From positions 1 through 64,000 of the forward strand of contig NZ_WITC01000058.1 in the NCBI RefSeq assembly GCF_009601505.1: 64,000 nucleotides of DNA. Direction: 5' to 3'. Positions 43,314 through 51,610 of the stretch are shown piece by piece (position 1 is the stretch's first letter; each line of letters opens with the position of its first letter). This stretch comes from Sinorhizobium terangae (GTDB lineage: Bacteria > Pseudomonadota > Alphaproteobacteria > Rhizobiales > Rhizobiaceae). The translations under genes and the position numbers were made by a program. The notes beneath the pieces were generated by a model. That model was not told the DNA's origin. It made no database searches and worked only from the letters and a program-made list of their open reading frames with translations.

Positions 43314-44309
43314 TTACGACCTCGCGAACTCAAGCAGGTCCTGGTTGAGCTGGTCCTTGTGGGTTTCGGTGATGCCGTGCGGGGCGCCGGGATAGGCCTT
43401 CAGCACCGCATGCGGAATGAGTTTCTTCGAGGCCCGCCCCGCGGCATCGATCGGCACGATCTGGTCGTCGTCGCCATGGATGATCAGGGTCGGCACATCG
43501 AACTTCTTCAGGTCCTCGGTGAAATCGGTCTGCGAGAAGGCGACGATCGAGTCGTGAGTGTTCTTGTGGCCGCCCATCATGCCCTGCAGCCAAAAGCTGT
43601 CGATCATGCCTTGCGAAACCTTGGCGCCCGGCCGGTTGAAGCCGAAGAACGGCCCGGAGGCGATGTCCTTGTAGAGCTGCGAGCGGTCGGCGACGCTTGC
43701 CGCCTGGAGATTGTCGAACACCTCCTTCGGCAGTCCGCCGGGGTTCTTGTCGGTCTTGACCATCAACGGCGGCACCGCCGAGATCAGCCCGGCCTTGGCG
43801 ACGCGCTTGGTGCCGTGGCGGCCGATATAGCGGGAGATCTCGCCGCCGCCGGTCGAGAAGCCGGCGAGGAAGATGCCGGAAAGATCCAGTTTTTCGATCA
43901 GTTCGGCGAGATCGTCGGCATAGTGGTCCATGTCGTTGCCGTCCCAGGGCTGACTGGAGCGGCCATGACCGCGGCGGTCATGGGTGATGACGCGGAAGCC
44001 GTTGTTGGCGAGATGGAAGGCTTGGGCCTCCCAGCTGTCGGACGACAGCGGCCAGCCGTGGCTGAGCACGACGACCGGACCGTCCTTCGGACCCCAGTCC
44101 TTGTAATAGATTTCGACGCCGTCGCGGGTGACGATCCTGCTGCCCATGGTCCTTGCTCCTTCGCTGGTTGTGGTGGTGGTTGCATTCGCGGCGCCTCCCG
44201 CCGAAGCCGGGCGGACAGCAGATACTGCCGCAGCGGCACCCAGAGTGCCAGCCAGCACGCCTCTCCGAGAGAGGCCGTTCGTGGTTACGCTTGCCGGTGT
44301 GCTTGTCAT
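43314..44309 (-). CDS. Tat-exported alpha/beta hydrolase (non-heme chloroperoxidase type)
   Basis: 331 residues. The N-terminus carries a twin-arginine signal ([20 protein letters not shown], cleavage near ASA-GG). The enzyme domain begins [20 protein letters not shown] with the oxyanion loop [15 protein letters not shown], the nucleophile elbow [14 protein letters not shown], the acid Asp in [15 protein letters not shown] and the His in [11 protein letters not shown]. Chloroperoxidase-like hydrolases use this triad; esterase or perhydrolase activity is also possible. It is divergent from an OhrR-type regulator with three operator-like palindromes in the 218-nt spacer, so peroxide-controlled expression is inferred. 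Confidence 0.9.
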   Translation of the reverse strand: MTSTPASVTTNGLSRRGVLAGTLGAAAAVSAVRPASAGGAANATTTTTSEGARTMGSRIVTRDGVEIYYKDWGPKDGPVVVLSHGWPLSSDSWEAQAFHLANNGFRVITHDRRGHGRSSQPWDGNDMDHYADDLAELIEKLDLSGIFLAGFSTGGGEISRYIGRHGTKRVAKAGLISAVPPLMVKTDKNPGGLPKEVFDNLQAASVADRSQLYKDIASGPFFGFNRPGAKVSQGMIDSFWLQGMMGGHKNTHDSIVAFSQTDFTEDLKKFDVPTLIIHGDDDQIVPIDAAGRASKKLIPHAVLKAYPGAPHGITETHKDQLNQDLLEFARS

Positions 44310-44356
44310 GGAATTACTCCTTGTTCCATCGTGCAGCCTGCTTTAGATCTCACGAC

Positions 44357-44374
44357 TAAATCGTGCACGATTTA
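44357..44374. promoter_or_regulatory. OhrR-type operator copy 1
   Basis: TAAATCGTGCACGATTTA, a perfect 18-bp palindrome, centre 44365.5, on the hydrolase side of the divergent promoter region. Confidence 0.7.
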
Positions 44375-44422
44375 AATCTTCACAAACGTTTCGCCACGAT
44401 TCGGCGTTACATTGTCATCAAT

Positions 44423-44440
44423 TAAATCGTGCACGATGTT
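44423..44440. promoter_or_regulatory. OhrR-type operator copy 2
   Basis: TAAATCGTGCACGATGTT, same core ATCGTGCACGAT, centre 44431.5, 66 bp from copy 1. Confidence 0.7.
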
Positions 44441-44476
44441 TAGCGGGATGAATTCAACGTGTCAGTACCTTGCGAT

Positions 44477-44494
44477 TAGATCGCGAACGATATA
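44477..44494. promoter_or_regulatory. OhrR-type operator copy 3 (degenerate)
   Basis: TAGATCGCGAACGATATA, centre 44485.5, 54 bp from copy 2 and 34 nt upstream of the regulator start, a position fit for autorepression. Confidence 0.55.
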
Positions 44495-44527
44495 TTTTAT
44501 CCTATTGATCAAATCTGAGTTGGAACA

Positions 44528-44980
44528 ATGACCAAGGCAGACAGCCCCTCTCACGAAGACCTGATGAAACTCGACAATTTTCTGTGCTTCGCGATCTATT
44601 CGACAAACCACGCCTTCACGCGCGTCTACAAGCCGCTGCTCGATGAGTTAGACCTCACCTATCCGCAATATCTCGTGATGATCGTCCTGTGGGAAAAGGA
44701 CGATCAGACCGTCGGCAGTTTGGGCGAAAGGCTTTTTCTGGAATCGAGCACGCTCACACCCATGCTGAAGCGGCTCGAAGGCATGGGCTACATATCGCGG
44801 GTACGAGACCAGGCCGACGAACGACAAGTGCGCGTGAAATTGACCGACAGCGGCCGCGCCTTGCGGGAAAAGGCCGAGAAGGTACCGCATGGCATTGTCA
44901 GCGCGACGGGGATGAAACCGGGGGAACTTGCCCGGCTCAAGCAGGAGATCACGACGCTGCGTACGTCGCTGCTGAGATAA
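44528..44980 (+). CDS. MarR-family organic-peroxide regulator, OhrR-like
   Basis: 150 residues. The N-terminus LDNFLCFAIYSTNHAFTRVY contains Cys20 at the position of the reactive sensor cysteine of OhrR, followed by LDLTYPQYLVMIVLWEKDDQ; the winged helix is SSTLTPMLKRLEGMGYISRV with DERQVRVKLTDSG in the wing. OhrR proteins repress until the cysteine is oxidised by organic peroxides or hypochlorite. Here the divergent neighbour is a hydrolase instead of ohr, so I leave the symbol blank. Not seen: the second cysteine of 2-Cys OhrR types near residue 127, so a 1-Cys mechanism is implied. Confidence 0.9.
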   Translation: MTKADSPSHEDLMKLDNFLCFAIYSTNHAFTRVYKPLLDELDLTYPQYLVMIVLWEKDDQTVGSLGERLFLESSTLTPMLKRLEGMGYISRVRDQADERQVRVKLTDSGRALREKAEKVPHGIVSATGMKPGELARLKQEITTLRTSLLR

Positions 44981-45010
44981 GCGCCGCCAGGGGCGAAAGC
45001 ATGCGCATCG

Positions 45011-45086
45011 CTGCTGCATGTGTCCTTGATCGTAGCCGATTTGAGGATACATGCGGCAATTCAGTGCCACAGCGTCCTTGCACGCC
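45011..45086 (-). repeat. Family A repeat, full copy on minus strand
   Basis: Read on the minus strand: GCAAGGACGCTGTGGCACTG, AATTGCCGCATGTATCC, TCAAATCGGCTACGATCAAG, GACACATGCAGCA. Same order of blocks as the copy at 29602-29681. Confidence 0.7.
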
Positions 45087-45136
45087 TGATCAGACGGGCT
45101 GCGCGGTCGGTACACGTGGACTGCTATCACAAAACA

Positions 45137-45166
45137 AAAGACCCGGCGCCTTCACGCCGGGTCTTT
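45137..45166. terminator. Bidirectional terminator between the OhrR-like gene and livK
   Basis: AAAGACCCGGCG-CCTTCA-CGCCGGGTCTTT, a perfect 12-bp stem with A-run before and T-run after, so it works from both convergent genes. Confidence 0.92.
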
Positions 45167-45189
45167 CCAAAAGCGGAATGAAATGACGA

Positions 45190-46308
45190 CTATTCGTTCT
45201 GGAAGTAGCTGTACTTGCCGTCGTCACCCTTCTTCCAGGTGTACATGACGTAGTCCGGGCGGGTGATGTCACCCTTTTCGTCGTAGCCGAGTTCGCCGAT
45301 TGCGGTCTTGAACGGACCCTTGGCCTTGATGGCTTCCGCAACGGCCTGCGGATCGTTGCCGCCGGCAGCCTTCGCGCCTTCAGCGATGACCTGAAGAGCC
45401 GCATAGGCATAGAGCGTGTAGGCTTCCGGTTCGAAGCCGGCGTTACGGAACTTCTCGACGAGCTCCTTGGCATTCGGATTCTTGCGCGGATCCGGCGAGA
45501 AGGTCATCAGCGTGCCGTCAACGGCGTCACCAGCGATCGAGGCCAGTTCGTTCGAGACGATGCCGTCACCCGACATCATCGTTGCCTTCAGGCCCTGGTC
45601 CTTCATCTGGCGCATGATCAGGCCAGCTTCCGTGTGCAGACCGCCGTAATAGACGATGGAAACACCGGCTTGCTTCATCTTCGCGATCAGAGCGGAGAAG
45701 TCCTTGTCGCCCGTGTTGATACCTTCGTAGAGCGCTTCGGTGAGGCCGGCCTCGTTCATTGCCTTCTTGGTTTCATCGGCAAGGCCCTGACCATAGGGGG
45801 TCTTGTCGTGAACAACGGCGATCTTCGCGTCCTTGAAGTTGGCGGCGAGGTAGGCACCGGCAACCGCACCCTGCTGGTCGTCGCGACCGCAAGTGCGGAA
45901 CGTGTTCCACAGGCCGCGCTCAGTGAACTGCGGGTTGGTGGAGGCCGGCGTGACCTGCAGGATGCCGTTTTCGGCGTAGATTTCCGAAGCCGGGATGGAC
46001 ACGCCAGAGTTGAAGTGGCCGACGACGAACTTCACGCCGTCTGCAACGAACTTGTTGGCGACCGAAACGCCCTGCTTGGCATCCGACACGTCGTCGCCGA
46101 GCACGACCTTGATCTGTTCACCATTGATGCCGCCTGCAGCGTTGAGATCGGCAGCCGCCTGTTCCGCACCTTTCTGGAGCTGCGCACCGAACGCAGCATT
46201 CGGGCCGGTCAACGGGCCGGCAATGCCGACCACAACATCAGCCCACGCAGAGCCGCTAAAGGCGACCATTGCCGTCAGCGCAACGGCCGACAGAAGAGAC
46301 TTTTTCAT
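45190..46308 (-). CDS. livK: Branched-chain amino acid ABC transporter periplasmic binding protein
   Basis: 372 residues with a Sec signal peptide ([20 protein letters not shown], cleavage near WA-DV). Type I periplasmic fold: [74 protein letters not shown]; matches LivJ/LivK proteins. ATG at 46308 has GGGAG 8 nt upstream. It follows livF and the DUF6867 gene but after its own spacer of 113 nt, so it may have its own promoter for high expression. Confidence 0.93.
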   Translation of the reverse strand: MKKSLLSAVALTAMVAFSGSAWADVVVGIAGPLTGPNAAFGAQLQKGAEQAAADLNAAGGINGEQIKVVLGDDVSDAKQGVSVANKFVADGVKFVVGHFNSGVSIPASEIYAENGILQVTPASTNPQFTERGLWNTFRTCGRDDQQGAVAGAYLAANFKDAKIAVVHDKTPYGQGLADETKKAMNEAGLTEALYEGINTGDKDFSALIAKMKQAGVSIVYYGGLHTEAGLIMRQMKDQGLKATMMSGDGIVSNELASIAGDAVDGTLMTFSPDPRKNPNAKELVEKFRNAGFEPEAYTLYAYAALQVIAEGAKAAGGNDPQAVAEAIKAKGPFKTAIGELGYDEKGDITRPDYVMYTWKKGDDGKYSYFQNE

Positions 46309-46421
46309 CTTGTTACTCCCAATATTCGAGCGGGTCTCGTTTCCAAGCCTGCGCAATGCCCACCTTAATTGCGCCGGTGTTCTTTCGCACCGGCCGCAAT
46401 CGACCGGCACGCGCTGTTCCC

Positions 46422-46766
46422 TTATTTGGCTTTCCAGAAGAAGGGCGAGGCCTTCTCGTAGAGCCAGTAGTAGTTATTGGTCATTTGCCTGGTCCGGTAG
46501 TATCGGAAACCGGCAGTAGCAAACAACAAAAGCACGATCGTGTCCACGATATAGTACTGCAGGCTGAACATCGTTCCGCCGAAAAGAGCGTGATGAATGA
46601 AGCGGATAGCCCAACCGAGCAGCGCCACGTAGAGCAGCAGCCGCGGAAAGTTATGCCAGGTATCGGCGACGCTCTTGCCCGTCCGCCAGGCGGTCCAGCC
46701 ACCCAGCACACAGGTGATGAAGATGAACTGCCAGATCGACGTTTCTTCGTAAAGAATTCCCTGCAT
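46422..46766 (-). CDS. DUF6867 family small membrane protein
   Basis: 114 residues with about three hydrophobic segments ([48 protein letters not shown]). The C-terminus is [16 protein letters not shown]. It is encoded between livF and livK, 24 nt after livF, as in other rhizobial liv operons. Function unknown; a transporter accessory role is suggested only by linkage. Confidence 0.85.
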   Translation of the reverse strand: MQGILYEETSIWQFIFITCVLGGWTAWRTGKSVADTWHNFPRLLLYVALLGWAIRFIHHALFGGTMFSLQYYIVDTIVLLLFATAGFRYYRTRQMTNNYYWLYEKASPFFWKAK

Positions 46767-46790
46767 GTCACATACTCCAGGCGCGGCGCA

Positions 46791-47516
46791 TCAATGGCGG
46801 CCACCTTCGAGGTAAGCCGAACGGACTTCCGGATTGGCGAGAAGATCCTTGCCTGTCCCGCTCATGGTCACCCTGCCGTTGACCAAGACATAAGCGCGGT
46901 CCGACAGCTTGAGCGCGCCGAACGCGTTCTGTTCGACGAGGAACACCGTCAGGCCCTCTTGCTTGTTGAGTTTCTTGATCGCCTCGAAGATGCCCTTCAC
47001 GATCAGCGGCGCAAGGCCAAGCGAAGGCTCGTCGAGCAGGAGCAGCTTCGGCCGGGCCATCAGCGCGCGCCCGATCGACAGCATCTGCTGTTCGCCGCCC
47101 GAAAGCGTGCCGCCGCGCTGCGCCCGCCGCTCCTTGAGCCGCGGGAAGAGCGTGAAGATCTTTTCGACGTCCTCGTTGAAATACTTCAGGTTGTCGAGGC
47201 TCGCTCCCATCTGCAGGTTCTCGAATACCGTCATGCGCGGGAAGATGCGGCGCCCTTCCGGCGATTGCGCGATCCTGAGACGGGCGATCTCGTGCGTCGG
47301 CAGCCGCGTGATGTCCTGACCGTCGAAGTGGACGGAGCCGGTGCGCGCCTGCGGGCTGCCGCAGATCGTCATCATCAGCGTCGACTTCCCGGCGCCGTTG
47401 GCGCCGATAAGGCTGACGATCTCGCCGCGATGAACCTCCACGTCGACGCCGTTCAGGGCCCGGATGTTGCCGTAATAGGTCTCGACGGCTCTTACATGCA
47501 GCAGCGGCGCACTCAT
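46791..47516 (-). CDS. livF: Branched-chain amino acid ABC transporter ATPase LivF
   Basis: 241 residues. Walker A GANGAGKSTLMMTICG, signature LSGGEQQMLSIGRAL, Walker B LLLLDEPSLGLAPL, switch VFLVEQNAFGALKLS. The start overlaps livG by 4 nt. Confidence 0.95.
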   Translation of the reverse strand: MSAPLLHVRAVETYYGNIRALNGVDVEVHRGEIVSLIGANGAGKSTLMMTICGSPQARTGSVHFDGQDITRLPTHEIARLRIAQSPEGRRIFPRMTVFENLQMGASLDNLKYFNEDVEKIFTLFPRLKERRAQRGGTLSGGEQQMLSIGRALMARPKLLLLDEPSLGLAPLIVKGIFEAIKKLNKQEGLTVFLVEQNAFGALKLSDRAYVLVNGRVTMSGTGKDLLANPEVRSAYLEGGRH

Positions 47517-48400
47517 TGCTTGGTGCCTCCCTGCTCGCCCTCGATTTCCTCGATTTGTTCGATCACCTCTTCAACCTCTTCGTCCTCGACACCCAGATAG
47601 GCCGCAATGACCTTCGGATCGTTCTTCACGAATTCCGGGTTGCCGTCGGAAATCTTCTGGCCGTATTCCAGCACCACCACGTGATCGGAGATCCCCATTA
47701 CCACGGACATGTCGTGCTCGATCAACAGGATGGATGTCCCGGTATCCCGACGGATACCCTGCAACAGGTCGTTGAGCGCATGCGATTCACGTGGGTTGAG
47801 GCCTGCCGCTGGCTCGTCGAGGCAGAGAAGCTCCGGTTCCGTGCACATGGCGCGGGCAATCTCGAGCCGCCGCTGCGCACCATAGGGCAGGTCGCCGGCC
47901 GGATCATCGGCGCGGTCGATCAGTGACGCCTTTTCGAGCCAATGCCTGGCGAGTTCGATGGCCTGTTTGGACGCCTGACGGTAGGCCGGGAAGCCAAACA
48001 GACCGAGGAAGGTGTAGCCGGACGCCAGCATCAGCTTGTTGTGCTGGGCAACAAGCAGGTTTTCCAGCACCGTCATGCCCGAGAACATCCGTATGTTCTG
48101 GAAGGTGCGCGCCACCCTGGCCTGCTTGGTGATCTCGAAATCGGGCAGGCGCTCCAGCAGATACTCCTTGCCGGACCGCTGGCGCATGGTGATCATGCCC
48201 ATCGTAGGCTTGTAGAAGCCGGTGATGCAGTTGAACACTGTCGTCTTGCCCGCTCCGTTCGGGCCGATCAGTGCGGTGATGTCACCGCGAGAGGCTTCGA
48301 AAGAGAAATCGTTGATAGCCATGAGACCGCCGAAGCGCATCGACAGGTGCTCAACCTTTAGAATGGGGTCTTTTGTCATTGTCGTTGTCTCTATGGCCAT
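47513..48400 (-). CDS. livG: Branched-chain amino acid ABC transporter ATPase LivG
   Basis: 295 residues. Walker A GPNGAGKTTVFNCITGFY, signature LPYGAQRRLEIARAM (LivG-type variant), Walker B LLCLDEPAAGLNPRES, switch ILLIEHDMSVVMGIS. The C-terminal tail is unusually acidic (EEVEEVIEQIEEIEGEQGG). Its ATG shares one base with the livM stop (TGATG). Confidence 0.95.
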   Translation of the reverse strand: MAIETTTMTKDPILKVEHLSMRFGGLMAINDFSFEASRGDITALIGPNGAGKTTVFNCITGFYKPTMGMITMRQRSGKEYLLERLPDFEITKQARVARTFQNIRMFSGMTVLENLLVAQHNKLMLASGYTFLGLFGFPAYRQASKQAIELARHWLEKASLIDRADDPAGDLPYGAQRRLEIARAMCTEPELLCLDEPAAGLNPRESHALNDLLQGIRRDTGTSILLIEHDMSVVMGISDHVVVLEYGQKISDGNPEFVKNDPKVIAAYLGVEDEEVEEVIEQIEEIEGEQGGTKQ

Positions 48401-49785
48401 CAGCCGTGCCCTTCCTTGGTGAAGCTGCCGGAGACAGCCTTGCGTTCGCGGAGGAACGCAGTCGGTTCGCGGGATCCGACGAAGCCGCGCGGCTTCAGCA
48501 CCATGACGACGACCATGGCCAGGCCAAATATCAGCATGCGGTAAAGTTCGGGCGTGAAGTTCGGTCCGAAGATCACCTTGAGGAAGGCGAGCTCGCGCAG
48601 GATCTCCGTACCGCCGACCATCACAATGGCCGCTATAGCGATACCGGTCAGCGAGCCCATGCCGCCGAGCACGACGATCGCAAGGATGACGGCCGACTCA
48701 AGGAATACGAAGGATTCCGGCGAGACGAAACCCTGGCGCACCGCGAAGAACGACCCTGCAAAGCCGCCGAACATCGCGCCCGTGGCGAATGCCGTCAGCT
48801 TGGTCGTCGTCGTGTTGATGCCGAGCGACCGGCAGGCGATCTCGTCCTCGCGCAGCGCTTCCCAAGCCCGGCCGACCGGCATGCGGCGCAGCCGGATGGT
48901 GACAAAGGCCGTAATCATGCAAAGGCCGAGGATCAGATAGAAGAGGAAGATCTTGTAGTAGGCCGACGAGATCGGCAGCCCCATTATCGCCGCGAAGCCG
49001 GTCTTGGAGGCATCGAACTTGATGCCGAACAGCGTCGCCTTGGCGATGCCGGACACACCGAACGTGCCCTTGGTCACTTCGGTCCAGTTGATCAGCACGA
49101 GGCGGATGATCTCACCGAAAGCGAGCGTCACGATCGCCAGGTAGTCGCCGCGCAGGCGCAGTACCGGGAAGCCCAGAATCATACCCCAGCAGGCGGACAG
49201 AAGACCGGCGACCGGCAAGAGCACCCAGAAGGACAGGCCGAAATAGCTTGAAAGCAGCGCATAGGAATAGGCCCCGACCGCATAGAACGCGACGTAGCCG
49301 AGGTCGAGCAGACCGGCGAGGCCGACGACGATGTTAAGGCCCCAGGCGAGCATCACGTAGATCAGGATCTGGATGCCGAAGTTGTCCACCCACTTCAACG
49401 ATCCCTGGACACCGGTGAGGGCCAGAATGACCGGCGGATAGAGAATGAGCGCAACGATCGCGATCTTGGAGAAATTGCGGCTGAAAAAGCCCTCCTCCTT
49501 CACGACCTCCGGTGCAGCCACCTTCGCCGCTTTTCTCTGCGCAAGCCAGGGCTGGGCGTAGGCGACCATCAGGAAGCGACCGACCATGGCAATGATCACG
49601 AAAGTCGCCAGCAGACCCCAGCGCTGGGTGAGGATCAGCTCGTTGCGGATGTTCTGGTCGGTCTTGAGGCCGACGAACAGAACGAACAGGCCGAGGGTGA
49701 CGAGGCCCGCGAAGACAGCCTCCCGCAGGGCCCGCGCCGTCACCTCAGTGCCAGCGCTTGCAGTGGTAGATGCAATATTTGCCAT
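48400..49785 (-). CDS. livM: Branched-chain amino acid ABC transporter permease LivM
   Basis: 461 residues, longer than E. coli LivM because of an N-terminal region with three extra hydrophobic segments ([57 protein letters not shown]) before the conserved part ([60 protein letters not shown] as ATPase-docking loop). Gap to livH 4 nt. Confidence 0.94.
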   Translation of the reverse strand: MANIASTTASAGTEVTARALREAVFAGLVTLGLFVLFVGLKTDQNIRNELILTQRWGLLATFVIIAMVGRFLMVAYAQPWLAQRKAAKVAAPEVVKEEGFFSRNFSKIAIVALILYPPVILALTGVQGSLKWVDNFGIQILIYVMLAWGLNIVVGLAGLLDLGYVAFYAVGAYSYALLSSYFGLSFWVLLPVAGLLSACWGMILGFPVLRLRGDYLAIVTLAFGEIIRLVLINWTEVTKGTFGVSGIAKATLFGIKFDASKTGFAAIMGLPISSAYYKIFLFYLILGLCMITAFVTIRLRRMPVGRAWEALREDEIACRSLGINTTTTKLTAFATGAMFGGFAGSFFAVRQGFVSPESFVFLESAVILAIVVLGGMGSLTGIAIAAIVMVGGTEILRELAFLKVIFGPNFTPELYRMLIFGLAMVVVMVLKPRGFVGSREPTAFLRERKAVSGSFTKEGHG

Positions 49786-49789
49786 GGAA

Positions 49790-50692
<903 letters not shown>

Positions 50693-51045
50693 CAATCTTC
50701 CCCTGGACCAGATCCTAGCGGTCCGATCTCTTGTTATTAGAGCTCATTGGTGAGCGTGCTCTTTGCCCCAATTCCATACCTCTTTCAAACGAAAATGAAA
50801 GCTAAAAAGTGGTTCTCCTCCGGATTCTTCGGCGATAAAATCGATTTGGCGTTTTCGAAGCCAGAAAAATCAAAATTTTAGCAGCGATCGCACGCGAAAT
50901 GAGCACGATTGACCGCAAAGTCGCGGAAAATCGGCATCAATAGCCTCACGCGTTCCATAGGACGCACAAAGGACGCTGTAGCAATTTGAATTGCGGCCGA
51001 TGTTGCGATTGGACAATTCGGAGACTGCCGCAACCGCTTGCCTCG
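50693..51045. other. 353-nt spacer: liv operon leader and repeat
   Basis: AT-rich region between livH (outgoing to the left) and the 3' end of soxG. A hairpin GGACC/GGTCC (50705-50724) lies in the presumed livH leader, and GAGCTCATTGGTGAGCGTGC near 50740 forms a second imperfect stem. The 5' half of repeat family A lies at 50947-50994. No gene seen. Confidence 0.5.
50947..50994 (+). repeat. Family A repeat, 5' half
   Basis: GCGTTCCATAGGACGC palindrome, then ACAAAGGACGCTGTAGCAAT and TTGAATTGC. It matches the first half of the copies at 29602 and 62971 and lies downstream of soxG. Confidence 0.65.
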
Positions 51046-51600
51046 TCACCCGGCGAATGCCGCCGTCAGGTCGTGTTCGCGCCCCATTGTCATGAGGTCA
51101 TCGAAAAGGGACTCCGCATAAGAGCGCGGAGCGATCAGCTCGAATGCGTCTTGCCCGGTGCGCGCAAGATTGACGGCAATGTGGCCGCAAAGCGCATTCG
51201 CGCTGGTCCCGGTCTCAAAGGCGGCGGGATGCAGGTCGAGGCCGATGCCCTTTGCAAGGATCCGGCGCACCGATGGTCCGGAAAGCCGCAACAAGACGCG
51301 CGCGTCGCTTTGATCGACGATATGGGCCCGGCCGCTGCACAGGGCATCGAGACGACGTTGCAGCGCCTCCGGCGTATCGTTTTCAGAGACGACCAGCCAT
51401 TCGCCCGGCGCGCTGAAGCGCACCGCGAATTCAGTTGCCGACGACAACAGCTTTTCGACCGCGTCCTCCTCGCCGGCAATGGCAAGCACCAACGCCACCG
51501 CCTGCCTGTGGCCGATCGCGAGATGATTGGCGCCGGGCGACTGGGGCGTGCCGCGCAGCTTCTCATCGAGCGCATTGCGGTTGTAGTAATCGCGGATCAT
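51046..51600 (-). CDS. soxG: Sarcosine oxidase gamma subunit
   Basis: 184 residues, last gene of soxB-D-A-G, 10 nt after soxA. The family is recognised by LLRLSGPSVRRILAKGIGLD then LHPAAFETGTSANALCGHIA and FELIAPRSYAESLFDDLM. Small structural subunit that contacts the alpha subunit's folate-binding domain. Confidence 0.92.
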   Translation of the reverse strand: MIRDYYNRNALDEKLRGTPQSPGANHLAIGHRQAVALVLAIAGEEDAVEKLLSSATEFAVRFSAPGEWLVVSENDTPEALQRRLDALCSGRAHIVDQSDARVLLRLSGPSVRRILAKGIGLDLHPAAFETGTSANALCGHIAVNLARTGQDAFELIAPRSYAESLFDDLMTMGREHDLTAAFAG

Positions 51601-51610
51601 CGGCGCGTCC

